Source: Rhodocyclaceae bacterium | Lineage (GTDB): Bacteria; Pseudomonadota; Gammaproteobacteria; Burkholderiales; Rhodocyclaceae | Assembly: GCA_020445745.1 (NCBI GenBank) | Contig: JAGRGB010000207.1 | Coordinates: forward strand, 1-45,404 | Length of the DNA stretch: 45,404 nt | Reading direction: 5' to 3' | Part shown: piece after piece, positions 1 through 11,827 of the stretch | Position numbering within the stretch: the first letter of the stretch is position 1 | How the letters are laid out: each line of letters opens with the position of its first letter | The notes under the pieces: model-generated | Seen by the model: only the letters and a program-made list of their open reading frames with translations | Told to the model about the DNA's origin: nothing | Database searches by the model: none | Translations under genes and position numbers: made by a program

Positions 1-2637
<2,637 letters not shown>

Positions 2638-2673
2638 CGGCTCACCGCTGGTCGATGATCGGCGCGACCGCCC

Positions 2674-2695
2674 CGGCGTGCCCTCGGCCACGCCG
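2674..2695 (+). terminator. Possible weak terminator hairpin after metH
   Basis: CGGCGTG at 2674-2680 pairs with CACGCCG at 2689-2695 around an 8-nt loop. It lies 37 nt after the metH stop. There is no U tract, so it may only be a pause or a 3'-end protecting structure. Confidence 0.35.
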
Positions 2696-2735
2696 ACCCA
2701 TGTCGAGGATTCTTACACTGGTGCCGATATTTTCG

Positions 2736-2751
2736 CGGCATATTCGGCATA
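2736..2751 (+). repeat. Direct repeat CGGCATA x2 upstream of the sigma-54 promoter
   Basis: CGGCATA occurs at 2736-2742 and again at 2745-2751, 9 bp apart, inside a local AT-rich island (about 2728-2800). It lies about 35-45 bp upstream of the sigma-54 element. It could be part of a site for an enhancer-binding protein, but no factor can be named from the sequence. Confidence 0.3.
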
Positions 2752-2781
2752 ACATACTGTATATTAATAAGAAACTATTTA

Positions 2782-2797
2782 TGGTGCAATTCTTGCT
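2782..2797 (+). promoter_or_regulatory. Sigma-54 (RpoN) -24/-12 promoter of the PEP-CTERM gene
   Basis: TGGTGCAATTCTTGCT fits the RpoN consensus TGGYRCR-N4-TTGCW at every defined position. The invariant GG (2783-2784) and GC (2795-2796) are separated by exactly 10 nt. Transcription would start near 2808, leaving a leader of about 37 nt before the ATG at 2845. Exosortase/PEP-CTERM genomes often carry the PrsK/PrsR two-component pair, whose regulator is of the RpoN-activating type, so the element makes biological sense. Confidence 0.8.
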
Positions 2798-2844
2798 AAT
2801 GGCTGGGCAGCCACGTGGAAAGTTATCCGGCAAGGAGAGTCAGA

Positions 2845-4071
2845 ATGTTCACCGGCACCCATAAGAAATGCGTCCGTAGCGCGATGGCAGGCGCTGTCCT
2901 GGCGGTCTGCTGCGGAGCCGCCTCGGCCGCGCCCACCGTCGATCTCACCGGCATCGGCTACGTGCAGTATGGCGATGGCCTCTCCTACTCGATGCCGTTC
3001 GCCAACTTCCAGGCGATCGGCGACTTCACGCCGCAGCCCGGCGACCCGTTTTACATCGCGAGTGCGCCAGGCCAGATCGCGAATCTGGTGGTACCGGCGA
3101 CGGGTGTGAACGGCGGTCCGGTGACCGTCAACTTCGCCGGCATGGACGACGCGTACGAGACACCGAGCGGGGTCGGCGGCGAGAACTACTTCCAGACCGG
3201 TGGCCTGAACTTCGGCGGCAACACCTACCCGGCTCCCGATCCCGGCGGAGCAGGCGAGTTCACCAATGATTTCAACAACACCTGGGACGCCACGGTCGCT
3301 TCCCTGGCCAGCTTTCTGAGCGGCGAACAACTGGTGTTCTTCTTCAACAACAACCAGTTGAACCAGACCCAGGCGCAACAGTCCCTGGCGGCCTGGGGCC
3401 AGCTGTGGATCACCGACGCTGCCGGCAACGTCGTCGATCCCGACGGTGTCGGCGGGCCCGAGACCGGCTATTTCGAATTCACCAACAACAACAGCCCGTA
3501 CGCGCTGGTGTCGGAAGGCGGTGGCGGCGTCCCGCTCGGCGACCCCACCGGATATACCTCGACAGGCCGCACCGCTCCGACGGCGACGACCCTCGCCGAC
3601 GGCACGGTGCTGACCGACTACGTGCTGTCGGGCGGCGAACTGTGTGCCGATGCGGGGCTGAATTTCGTCGACTGCGACGACCCGTCCGCGGTGATCGGGC
3701 CGGTCAACCACAACCTCGGCGCCAACAACGCGGCCTATGCGATCGTGTTCCCGGAACTCAATGCGCTGCTCGACGCGCTGATCGCCAACGCGGCGCTGGA
3801 CCTCACCCAGTACACGCTGCACATCGACCTGCGCATGGGCTGCGACCCGACGCTGTTCGGCGTCGATCCGGACGCGCTGATCTGCGATGGCGAGCTGGCG
3901 GACGGCAGCGGCTGGGGCAAGAACCTCAACAATGGCTACGAGCAGGTGTTCATCGGCACGGCGGCCCGGGTTCAGCAGGTGCCCGAACCGGCGGTCCTGA
4001 CGCTGCTCGGCATCGGCATGCTGGGACTGGCCGCCAGTCGGCGCCAGCGCAAGGTGTCCGCGCACGGGTGA
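2845..4071 (+). CDS. PEP-CTERM sorting domain protein (exosortase substrate)
   Basis: This is a secreted protein of 408 residues, handled by the exosortase (EpsH/XrtA-type) system that recognises a C-terminal VPEP-hydrophobic-basic tripartite tail. The start is ATG 2845, 7 nt after an AAGGAGA Shine-Dalgarno; an in-frame ATG at 2815 has no ribosome site and sits too close to the promoter. Residues 1-28 form a signal peptide ending GAASAA. The last 27 residues begin VPEPAVLTLLGIG and end in a basic cluster (SRRQRKV), the classic PEP-CTERM layout. The body is Asn/Gly/Asp-rich (for example FFFNNNQLNQTQ), has two Cys pairs, and shows no enzyme motif I recognise. It is monocistronic, between a sigma-54 promoter and a strong terminator. 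Such proteins are thought to work in extracellular polymer or floc formation; the exact role is unknown. No exosortase gene is in this window. Confidence 0.92.
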   Translation: MFTGTHKKCVRSAMAGAVLAVCCGAASAAPTVDLTGIGYVQYGDGLSYSMPFANFQAIGDFTPQPGDPFYIASAPGQIANLVVPATGVNGGPVTVNFAGMDDAYETPSGVGGENYFQTGGLNFGGNTYPAPDPGGAGEFTNDFNNTWDATVASLASFLSGEQLVFFFNNNQLNQTQAQQSLAAWGQLWITDAAGNVVDPDGVGGPETGYFEFTNNNSPYALVSEGGGGVPLGDPTGYTSTGRTAPTATTLADGTVLTDYVLSGGELCADAGLNFVDCDDPSAVIGPVNHNLGANNAAYAIVFPELNALLDALIANAALDLTQYTLHIDLRMGCDPTLFGVDPDALICDGELADGSGWGKNLNNGYEQVFIGTAARVQQVPEPAVLTLLGIGMLGLAASRRQRKVSAHG

Positions 4072-4387
4072 CGCGACGGCGGGCCGTTGCCGCGGCCGCC
4101 TGCCACGCCAATGAAAGAGGGCCGCAAGGCCCTTTTTCATTGGCGTGGCAGCGGAGTCGCCGGCCGGCTCGCCCCTGTACGGGCGCAAGACCTGTGTACC
4201 TGGGCGCGGGTACTTGCCGGACCGGATCGCTTCGGGCGATCGCCCAAGAACGGATCCCCCCGCCTGCGGGCGAGCCCCTGCGGTGGCCGGGAAGCCCTGG
4301 TCGTCTATGCTCAGATGGCGAGGAGGCCGTGATCGGCAGCAGAGCCCTCGCCAGGCGACCTAACCCCGTAGCACGGGAGGAACCATC
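4072..4387. other. Intergenic stretch between two secreted-protein genes
   Basis: These 316 bp hold the 50-bp terminator hairpin (4101-4150) and then about 235 bp in which I see no convincing gene. Short open frames here lack ribosome sites and look like high-GC background. The last 15 bp carry the GGGAGG ribosome site of the next gene. Confidence 0.6.
4101..4150. terminator. Strong bidirectional intrinsic terminator
   Basis: A 23-bp stem, interrupted only by one G-U wobble, closes on a GCAA (GNRA-type) tetraloop at 4124-4127. The arms start TGCCACGCCAATGAAA and end with the mirror sequence. A run of five T follows the core stem on the plus strand and the A-rich part of the left arm gives the equivalent on the minus strand, so it can stop transcription from either side. 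It ends the PEP-CTERM transcript. Confidence 0.88.
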
Positions 4388-5056
4388 ATGAACGTCCTCA
4401 ACCTGAATACTGCCCGGTCGCTGCTGTCCGTCGGCATCGCGCTGGCGGTCACGGGTGTGGCCGGCACCGCGCAGGCAGCGGACAAGGAATGGACTTCGGC
4501 GACGATCGCCGAAGCCGTCCAGGCGGCACCGCCGTCGGTCACCGACACCGCCTCGATCTACGGCTGGACGGCGGACGGCGAGCTGGTTCTCGCCCGCTAC
4601 GGCAGCGGATCCTACACCTGCATCGGCAGCGGATCGTTCTCGCTGCGGGTCGGCAAGCCGGCGCTGCCCTATCCGGATCCGATGTGCCTGGATCACAACG
4701 CCTGGGCATTCATCCAGGCGCTGTGGTCCGGCAGCAAGCCGCTGCCGACCGAGCCCGGCCTGATCTGGATGCTGGCCGGCATGAACGTCAGCAAGAGCGC
4801 CGTGGACATCGGCGCGGCGACGGTCGCCGTAGCCAAGGACGACGCCGACGCCGCGAAGGCGGGCATCGTCCAGATGACACCTCATGTGATGGTCCTGCCG
4901 CTGCCGTTCAGCGAGAAGGCGGCGGCGATGGGCACCGCCTATTCGCTGGACGATCCGCTCAACGCCTGGATCATGGCGGCAGGCAAGCCGCACGAACATC
5001 TGATGGTCCATTTCTCGGCAGAAGACGTCGGCGCGATGATGAGCCCCGGCAAGTAG
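4388..5056 (+). CDS. Secreted protein of unknown function
   Basis: The protein has 222 residues with a clear signal peptide (about 1-30, cleavage after AQA). A GGGAGG ribosome site lies 7-13 nt before the ATG. The mature part has the pattern I associate with a widespread uncharacterised family in proteobacteria: an early segment (TASIYGW), a pair of cysteines (SYTCIGSG and PDPMCLDHNAW) that could form a disulfide, a central segment MLAGMNV, PHVMVLPLP, and a C-terminal HEHLMVHF. No catalytic motif is recognisable. It has its own transcription unit downstream of the strong terminator, with no partner gene on the same strand. Periplasmic or extracellular location is inferred from the signal peptide; function is unknown. 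Confidence 0.8.
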   Translation: MNVLNLNTARSLLSVGIALAVTGVAGTAQAADKEWTSATIAEAVQAAPPSVTDTASIYGWTADGELVLARYGSGSYTCIGSGSFSLRVGKPALPYPDPMCLDHNAWAFIQALWSGSKPLPTEPGLIWMLAGMNVSKSAVDIGAATVAVAKDDADAAKAGIVQMTPHVMVLPLPFSEKAAAMGTAYSLDDPLNAWIMAAGKPHEHLMVHFSAEDVGAMMSPGK

Positions 5057-5318
5057 CCGAGGCGATCGCCGCGGGCTGTCGACAGGCGGCCCTCTGCGCA
5101 GTACGGGTACCCTGGCCCGGCCCGGCGGTCGACCGCACCCGCCGATTCCTGCGACGTGTGCCGCAATCGACGTCGGGAAGGTTCCGGTGCGTCCGGGCGC
5201 CGCCATGGCCGCTGGCGCACCGCCATCTTCGTGCGACCCTGCATTGCAGAACCGTCCTCATCGACCAAGGCGTCGTCGGCTCCGACCGCCATGCTGGTGG
5301 CGCGCTCACCTGCCGGCA

Positions 5319-5519
5319 TCAGGTCTTGTCGTCGGCGTCGCGCAGCTCCTGCATCGTCTGATCCGAAATGCCGCTGACCTCGACGAAGCAACCGCACAGC
5401 GGACACCGGGTGCCGGGTTCGCAGCCGTGTTCGCGTGCGCACTGGGCCTGGGTCTGATCGGTCAGCACGATGGTCCGCTTCTCCTCGCAGCGTGAAATCG
5501 GAGAGTCGAGAAAGCTCAT
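5319..5519 (-). CDS. Small cysteine-rich protein, possible metal-binding
   Basis: The protein has 66 residues with cysteines at 11, 27, 33, 39, 42 and 44, the last three as CPLCGC, which looks like a zinc-ribbon or Fe-S half-site. There is no signal peptide, so it should be cytosolic. An AGGAA ribosome site lies just before the ATG on the minus strand. Upstream there is a TATAAA -10 element (5564-5569) and an FNR/Anr-like box (5610-5623), which suggests control by oxygen. The 262 bp downstream (5057-5318) hold no gene I can support. I do not recognise the family; it is called real from its motif density, ribosome site and promoter. Confidence 0.62.
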   Translation of the reverse strand: MSFLDSPISRCEEKRTIVLTDQTQAQCAREHGCEPGTRCPLCGCFVEVSGISDQTMQELRDADDKT

Positions 5520-5563
5520 GTTCGTTCCTGGAAGAGTTTGCCTTCGAGCGGGGGCCTAACCGC

Positions 5564-5569
5564 TTTATA
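5564..5569 (-). promoter_or_regulatory. -10 element (TATAAA) for the small Cys-rich gene
   Basis: Read on the minus strand this is TATAAA in an otherwise GC-rich stretch. No -35 hexamer is visible 17 bp upstream, as expected for an activator-dependent promoter. It predicts a start near 5556 and a leader of about 37 nt. Confidence 0.5.
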
Positions 5570-5609
5570 GGCGGGCGGCGAGGTTTGCGCGGGCTGGCGC
5601 GGCCGCGAC

Positions 5610-5623
5610 TTGATCCCGGTCAA
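5610..5623. promoter_or_regulatory. FNR/Anr/Dnr-type operator
   Basis: TTGATCCCGGTCAA matches the FNR consensus TTGAT-N4-ATCAA at 9 of 10 defined positions. Its centre is about 60 bp upstream of the start predicted from the minus-strand -10 element, near the class I activating position (-61.5). It is about 255 bp upstream of the rightward gene at 5873, so it more likely serves the leftward gene. Confidence 0.55.
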
Positions 5624-5872
5624 CAGCCGGCTCGTGTCGCCTCACTCGGCCGCCTGGCGCGTCGCCGCCCGCGGCTGCAGGTCGCAGGCGGGGGGCGACG
5701 GTAGCTTGCCGCCGCGGGTGAGCGCGGCGCACCGCCGTGTCCCTCGAAGGCCGCACGGCGGTCCACTGTTCACCATCGAAAATCCACGAAATCCCCAGCC
5801 TTCGTCCCAGATTCGATCCACGATCACACGTAAGGTGTCAGTCATCGAAGAGGCGAGCAACGGGGCAGCACC

Positions 5873-7295
<1,423 letters not shown>

Positions 7296-7300
7296 ACGAT

Positions 7301-7318
7301 GGCCGGACACGTCCGGCC
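7301..7318. terminator. Short GC hairpin between convergent pip and hsp20
   Basis: GGCCGGAC (7301-7308) and GTCCGGCC (7311-7318) are exact complements, 6 nt after the pip stop. There is no T tract. Confidence 0.4.
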
Positions 7319-7372
7319 CTGCCTGTCCTCGGCCCCCCGATTGCGTTCTGCGCGCCGGACTGCCCGACCACG

Positions 7373-7405
7373 GCCGGGGCCGGCGATCCAGCCGCCGGCC
7401 CCGGC
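7373..7405. terminator. 12-bp GC hairpin between convergent pip and hsp20
   Basis: Arms 7373-7384 and 7394-7405 pair perfectly over 12 bp around a 9-nt loop (GATCCAGCC). The position between two converging gene ends suggests a shared transcription stop, though no U tract follows in either direction. Confidence 0.5.
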
Positions 7406-7429
7406 TGCCCGACTTCCTCGGGCGCGTCG

Positions 7430-7843
7430 TCATTCGATGGCGATATTCTGTTTCGGCTGCACTTCCTTGCGTGGCAGCTTGAGGGTCAGTACACCGTCGG
7501 CGAAGCGGGCCAGCGTACGTTCGGCATCCAGTTCTGCGCCGAGCTGGAAGCTGCGGGCGATCTTGCCGAAATGGCGCTCGCTGCGGATCAGGCGATCACC
7601 CTCGCGCTCTTCCTTGTCCTGGCGCCGTTCGGCCGAGATCGACACCAGCGACCCCTCGACGTGCACCTGGATGTCCTCCTTGTTGACGCCCGGCATCTCG
7701 GCATGCACCTCGTAGCCTTCGGCGTTCTCGCGCACATCGACGCGCATCGGTGCGATCTGGTCGTGCTTGCCGAACTCCACCGGACGGACGAAGAAGCCGC
7801 GGAAGAAGTCCTCGACCGGATCAAATGGTTTCAGCGTGTTCAT
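7430..7843 (-). CDS. Small heat shock protein (Hsp20/alpha-crystallin family)
   Basis: This is an ATP-independent holdase chaperone that binds unfolding proteins in the cytosol. Its 137 residues hold a short N-terminal arm, the alpha-crystallin domain from about residue 35 (MRVDVREN through DGVLTLKLPR, with the family hallmark A-DGVL-L--PK/R) and a C-terminal IAI, the IxI/V motif used for oligomer assembly. An AGGAG ribosome site precedes the ATG. I searched the upstream 200 bp for a sigma-32 promoter and did not find a correctly spaced one. Confidence 0.95.
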   Translation of the reverse strand: MNTLKPFDPVEDFFRGFFVRPVEFGKHDQIAPMRVDVRENAEGYEVHAEMPGVNKEDIQVHVEGSLVSISAERRQDKEEREGDRLIRSERHFGKIARSFQLGAELDAERTLARFADGVLTLKLPRKEVQPKQNIAIE

Positions 7844-8045
7844 GAGCGTCTCCTATGCTGGTTCAGCCCGTGGGGCCACTTCGTTTCAGGCGGCCTCTCC
7901 ACTTCCAACATAGTGCGCGCCAGTGCCGCGGCAAGGGCGGCGGATGTCGCCCTTGACCTTGGGCAAACTTTGCGGCCACGACCCTGTTGGCGCACCATGT
8001 AGGTCCGTTGACGCTGCTCTCGAACACTTCGCTCAGGAGGTATCC

Positions 8046-8348
8046 ATGCCGCAAAATCTCGCCCGAATCCTGTTGGCTGGCGCTGCCTGGGCGGTGGTCG
8101 GCACGCCGGCGCTGGCGGCCGATGTCGGCATCGACGTGGACGTGCGGCTGCCCGGGGTGCGCATCCATATCGGCGAGCGCCATGCTGACGGACGCTACTG
8201 GGACGGCGAGCACTGGCGCGACCCCGCCTGGTGGCGGGACAACTGTCCGCGCTTTCGCAACCACAAGGATTTTCGCGGCCACTGCGGCGAGCCGCCGAAG
8301 GGGCCCGCGCATTGCCCGCCGGGCCAGGCCAAGAAGGGCAGATGCTGA
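8046..8348 (+). CDS. Small periplasmic protein, DUF2502-like
   Basis: The protein has 100 residues. The start is fixed at ATG 8046 by AGGAGGT 4 nt upstream; the open frame begins earlier but without a ribosome site. A signal peptide (1-23, ending ALAA) precedes a mature part that matches what I know of the DUF2502/YpeC family: VDVRLPGVRIHIGERH, DGRYWDGEHWRDPAWW, then a basic, Cys/His/Pro-rich tail with four cysteines. The family is periplasmic and of unknown function. The tail is richer in Cys and Lys than I would expect and could bind metal. It converges with the HD-GYP gene. Confidence 0.75.
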   Translation: MPQNLARILLAGAAWAVVGTPALAADVGIDVDVRLPGVRIHIGERHADGRYWDGEHWRDPAWWRDNCPRFRNHKDFRGHCGEPPKGPAHCPPGQAKKGRC

Positions 8349-8387
8349 GCCGCGGTCCGCTTCGAGCGCGATGACCTGCCGTGCCGC

Positions 8388-9473
8388 TCAGACCTCCGAG
8401 CCGACTGGCGGCCGGTTCACACTGTCGCGGATTTCCTCGATCTCGGCGAGGGACGAGACGAACAGCTCGACGAGGCGTGGATCGAACTGCTTGCCGGACT
8501 GTTCGATGAGATAGTCGATCGCGTTCTGTACCGACCACGGATCCTTGTACGGGCGAGCCGAGATCAGCGTGTCGAAGACGTCGCAGATCGCGGTGATCCG
8601 GCCTTCGATCGGGATTTCCTCGCCGCGCAGGCCATTGGGATAGCCGCTGCCGTCCCAGCGCTCGTGATGGCTCGCGGCGATTTCGGATGCCATGCGCACC
8701 AATGGCGAATCGGGTCCGTCGAGCAGCTCGCTGCCGGCGTCGGCGTGCCGTTTTACCTGCTCGAATTCCTTGGTGGTCAATGCCGCGGGCTTGAGCAGCA
8801 GCTCGACCGGCAGCATGACCTTTCCGACATCGTGCAGCGGCGCCGCCTGTTCCACCAGGTGGGCGGTCTGGGGCGGCAGATCGGCCAGCCTGGCGAGCAT
8901 CCCGGCGAGCCGGCCGACGCGACGAATGTGGTCGCCGGCGCCGGACTCGCACAGTTCGCAGATCTGCCCGAGCTTGTGCACGAAGGTGTCGGTCGCGCGC
9001 TCGAGATCCTCGGTGCGCACGCGCACCTGGCGTTCGAGATCGCGATTGACCTCCCGCTGCCGCACCACCATGTCGTGCAGGCGCAGGGTATTGCGTACCC
9101 GCAGCACCACCTCGGTGTGGTCGAAGGGCTTGCGGATGAAATCGATGGCGCCCATTCGGAGCGCCCGCAGGCAGGCGTCCTCGCCGGTCAGTCCGGTGAT
9201 CACGATGACCGGGATCTGTTCGTCCGCGTGCAGCTCGCTGCGCAGCAGCTCGAGCACCTCGAAGCCGTCCAGGTGGGGCATGTCGAGATCGAGCACCAGC
9301 AGCGCGAAATCGCCGTGGCCGGAGATGGTCGGCAGCACCCGGCGCGAATCGGTGACCACCTCGACATGGCGGACGCCCTCGCTGCGCAGCAGGCTGCGCA
9401 GCACCGACGCGTGACTCGGCGAATCGTCGCAGACGAGAATCCTCGATTCGTACAGGTGTGGGTCGATCAGCAT
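8388..9473 (-). CDS. Response regulator with HD-GYP phosphodiesterase output (RpfG-like)
   Basis: The protein has 361 residues. Residues 10-130 form a receiver domain with the acidic pocket (DD 16-17), phospho-acceptor D62, T93 and K115 all present. A coiled linker follows (about 135-165), then an HD-GYP domain at about 166-345 with HIRR 182-185, HD at 214-215, HHE at 269-271 and GYP at 277-279. HD-GYP enzymes with these residues hydrolyse cyclic-di-GMP, so phosphorylation by an unidentified kinase would lower cyclic-di-GMP. No cognate kinase is adjacent. The ATG has no strong Shine-Dalgarno, and its 255-bp upstream gap (9474-9728) shows no other gene. It may oppose the GGDEF protein encoded at 23598-27047. 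Confidence 0.93.
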   Translation of the reverse strand: MLIDPHLYESRILVCDDSPSHASVLRSLLRSEGVRHVEVVTDSRRVLPTISGHGDFALLVLDLDMPHLDGFEVLELLRSELHADEQIPVIVITGLTGEDACLRALRMGAIDFIRKPFDHTEVVLRVRNTLRLHDMVVRQREVNRDLERQVRVRTEDLERATDTFVHKLGQICELCESGAGDHIRRVGRLAGMLARLADLPPQTAHLVEQAAPLHDVGKVMLPVELLLKPAALTTKEFEQVKRHADAGSELLDGPDSPLVRMASEIAASHHERWDGSGYPNGLRGEEIPIEGRITAICDVFDTLISARPYKDPWSVQNAIDYLIEQSGKQFDPRLVELFVSSLAEIEEIRDSVNRPPVGSEV

Positions 9474-9728
9474 CGGCGATGCGGCGCAGGAAACAACGGG
9501 GCCCCCTTTCTACGGCGGCAGCGCACCGAGCTTTAGCGACCCCCGCCCCGCCTTGGCTGCTGGGCGCGGCGGCGCTGTCCGGCCCCGGTCGACGGCGATC
9601 CGCCGCACGCTCGGAAAGTGCATCGGCCGATCGCCGGGCATCGCGTCGGCCGGCGATCGAGCGCGCCGATCCGCCCGGATTGCCTGGCGCGCAGGCCTGC
9701 CTCGCCGCCGCAAAAGATATCAGGCCCC

Positions 9729-10343
9729 TCAGCGAGCGATCGGCAGGGCCGCGCCGAGCAGCATGAAGAGGCTCCCGCAGGCGCGGTTGAAGCGCCGCCC
9801 GGACTGCCTCAGCCAAGGCCTGATGCGGTCGGCGAGCCGGGCGATGTGATACTCGACCAGCGCCTCGATCACCGTGAAGGTCGCCGCCATCACGACGAAC
9901 TGGCCGACGATCGGCCGAGCCGGGTCGACGAACTGGGGCAGGAAGGCTCCGTAGAAAAGCAACACCTTGGGGTTCGTCGCGGCGGCCAGAAAGCCCTGCG
10001 CGAACAGCCGCAAGCCGGCCTCGCGAACGATGGCGCCACCGCCGCCGTCGAGTTGCAGCGGCGGCGCCCGCCAGAGTTGCACGCCGAGCAGGATCAGGTA
10101 GCCGCCGCCGATCAGTTTCATCGCCGTCAGGGCCTGGGCGCTGGCCTGCAGCAAGGCGCTGATCCCTGCCATCGACAGCGCCATCACCAGGATGAAGCCG
10201 ACGGCGCCACCGGCGATCGTCAACAGCGCGCGCCGAGGTCCGTGCAGGGCGCCGTGGCTGAGGGCCAGCAGGCTGTTCGGTCCGGGTGTCAGCGACAGGC
10301 CGGTGACCGCCAGCAGGTAGATCAGCCAGCTGTCGCCGTCCAT
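9729..10343 (-). CDS. LysE/RhtB-family amino acid or metabolite exporter
   Basis: This inner-membrane protein of 204 residues has about six hydrophobic segments. The family signature is near the N-terminus (LTPGPNSLLALSHGALHG), followed by GGAVGF and a central ATNPKVLLFYGAFLPQF, typical of RhtB-type exporters of amino acids and related metabolites. The substrate cannot be told from sequence. It begins 28 bp after the xthA stop on the same strand and is probably co-transcribed with it. Confidence 0.9.
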   Translation of the reverse strand: MDGDSWLIYLLAVTGLSLTPGPNSLLALSHGALHGPRRALLTIAGGAVGFILVMALSMAGISALLQASAQALTAMKLIGGGYLILLGVQLWRAPPLQLDGGGGAIVREAGLRLFAQGFLAAATNPKVLLFYGAFLPQFVDPARPIVGQFVVMAATFTVIEALVEYHIARLADRIRPWLRQSGRRFNRACGSLFMLLGAALPIAR

Positions 10344-10371
10344 CCCGTTCCCACCGATACCGCCCGCCGCT

Positions 10372-11154
10372 TCACAGTGCCCAATCGTAGTCGACGGTCA
10401 GCGGCGCGTGGTCGGAAAAGCGCTGTTCCTTGTAGACCGTTGCCGCCCGTGCGCGCCCGGCGATGCCCGGCGTGGCGATCTGGTAGTCCAGGCGCCAGCC
10501 GACGTTCTTCGCCCACGCCTGGCCCCGGTTCGACCACCACGTGTAGCACTCGCCGGTGGCCTCGGGATGGAGGCGGCGGTAGACATCGACGTAGCCGAGA
10601 TCGTCGAACACCCGGCTGAGCCAGGCGCGCTCCTCCGGCAGAAAGCCCGAGTTCTTCTGATTCGACTTCCAGTTCTTCAGGTCGATCTCGCGGTGGGCGA
10701 TGTTCCAGTCTCCGCAGATCACCACCTCGCGCCCGCTGTCCTTGAGTGCCGCCAGGTGGGGCAGGAAATCGTCCATGAAGCGGAACTTGGCCTGTTGGCG
10801 CTCCTCCGAACTCGAGCCCGACGGCAGGTACAGCGAGACCACCGACAGCTCGCCGAAGTCGGCCTGGATATAGCGCCCCTCGGGATCGAACTCGTCATGG
10901 CCGAGGCGGTCGACGACGCGCTGTGCGGCCTGTGCCAGGTACAGCCCGACACCGCTGTAGCCCTTCTTCTCGGCATGCGAGAAATGTCCGGACAGGCCGT
11001 CCGGCGCGCGCATGAGATCGCTCAAGTTGTCGGCTCGGGCCTTGAGTTCCTGCACGCAGGCAATGTCCGGACGCTGTGCCGGCAGCCAATCGAGGAAGCC
11101 TTTCGCGGCTGCCGAGCGGATCCCGTTGAGGTTCGCGGTTATGATGCGTAACAT
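10372..11154 (-). CDS. xthA: Exodeoxyribonuclease III (AP endonuclease)
   Basis: This enzyme repairs abasic sites and has 3'-5' exonuclease/phosphatase activity. From ATG 11154 it has 260 residues and starts [15 protein letters not shown], the normal family start; the longer open frame upstream runs into pyrE and is ignored. The Mg-binding Glu (VQELKA), the [12 protein letters not shown] motif and the C-terminal [12 protein letters not shown] with the catalytic Asp-His are all present. It is divergent from pyrE, with the start codons nearly back to back, and precedes the LysE-type gene. Confidence 0.95.
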   Translation of the reverse strand: MLRIITANLNGIRSAAAKGFLDWLPAQRPDIACVQELKARADNLSDLMRAPDGLSGHFSHAEKKGYSGVGLYLAQAAQRVVDRLGHDEFDPEGRYIQADFGELSVVSLYLPSGSSSEERQQAKFRFMDDFLPHLAALKDSGREVVICGDWNIAHREIDLKNWKSNQKNSGFLPEERAWLSRVFDDLGYVDVYRRLHPEATGECYTWWSNRGQAWAKNVGWRLDYQIATPGIAGRARAATVYKEQRFSDHAPLTVDYDWAL

Positions 11155-11185
11155 GCGCCTTTCTGTCAGGTGGATTCTTTCGAGC

Positions 11186-11827
11186 TTGGAGTTTAGTCGC
11201 GAATTCATTCGCCTTGCTTGCGACAAAGGTGTCCTTCGCTTCGGTGAGTTCCGCACCAAGGCGGGCCGCCTGTCACCCTATTTTTTCAATGCCGGCCTGT
11301 TCGACGACGGCGACTCCTTCGGCCGCCTTTGCGATTTCTACGCCCGCAGCATCCTTGCCTCGAAGATCGCCTGCGACGTGCTGTTCGGCCCGGCCTACAA
11401 GGGCATTCCGCTGGTCGCCGGCACCGCCCTGAAGCTCGCCGAACGGGGCCGCAACCTGCCGTTCTGCTTCAACCGCAAGGAAGCCAAGGATCATGGCGAA
11501 GGCGGCACCCTGGTCGGTGCCGCGCTGAAGGGCCGGGTACTGGTCCTGGACGACGTCATCTCGGCGGGTACCTCGGTGCGCGAGTCGGTGCAGTTGATCG
11601 CCGCGGCCGGTGCCCGGCTGGCCGGCGTCGTGATCGCCCTCGACCGGATGGAGCGCGGCCAGGGAGACTTGTCGGCCGTGCAGGAGGTGGAACTGGCCTA
11701 CGGGGTGCCGGTGGTCGCGGTCGCCACGCTGGACGATCTGATCGGTCACCTGGCGGATTCGGGCGGCCTGCAGGAACACCTGGACGAGGTACGCCGCTAT
11801 CGGGAGAGCTATGGCATCGCGCGCTAG
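11186..11827 (+). CDS. pyrE: Orotate phosphoribosyltransferase
   Basis: PyrE makes orotidine 5'-phosphate from orotate and PRPP in pyrimidine synthesis. I chose the TTG at 11186 because it yields 213 residues, the length of the E. coli enzyme, and the family start [21 protein letters not shown]-type sequence (given here only in part). An in-frame ATG at 11153 would overlap the divergent xthA start and leave no room for either promoter; it cannot be fully excluded. The core shows [13 protein letters not shown], the [10 protein letters not shown] loop, the flexible loop [13 protein letters not shown] and the PRPP motif [13 protein letters not shown]. The next gene starts inside its last codons (17-nt overlap), so they are translationally coupled. 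Confidence 0.93.
   Translation: MEFSREFIRLACDKGVLRFGEFRTKAGRLSPYFFNAGLFDDGDSFGRLCDFYARSILASKIACDVLFGPAYKGIPLVAGTALKLAERGRNLPFCFNRKEAKDHGEGGTLVGAALKGRVLVLDDVISAGTSVRESVQLIAAAGARLAGVVIALDRMERGQGDLSAVQEVELAYGVPVVAVATLDDLIGHLADSGGLQEHLDEVRRYRESYGIAR

Larger units (their letters stand above)
5520..5872. other. Divergent intergenic region with an FNR-like control site
   Basis: These 353 bp lie between two genes transcribed away from each other. They hold the FNR/Anr-like box at 5610-5623 and a -10 element for the leftward gene. I see no convincing coding frame; a plus-strand frame over 5610-5885 has shadow-like composition and runs into the next gene. Confidence 0.6.

Noticed and set aside
7956-7978. 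A second sigma-54-like motif near TTGGGCAAACTTTGC upstream of the DUF2502-like gene
   Set aside because: The GG to GC spacing is not 10 bp, so it fails the essential rule for RpoN promoters.
7844-8045. A sigma-32 heat-shock promoter upstream of hsp20
   Set aside because: A TTGGAA-like and a CCCCAC-like element exist on the minus strand, but their spacing (27 bp) is far from the required 13-17 bp.
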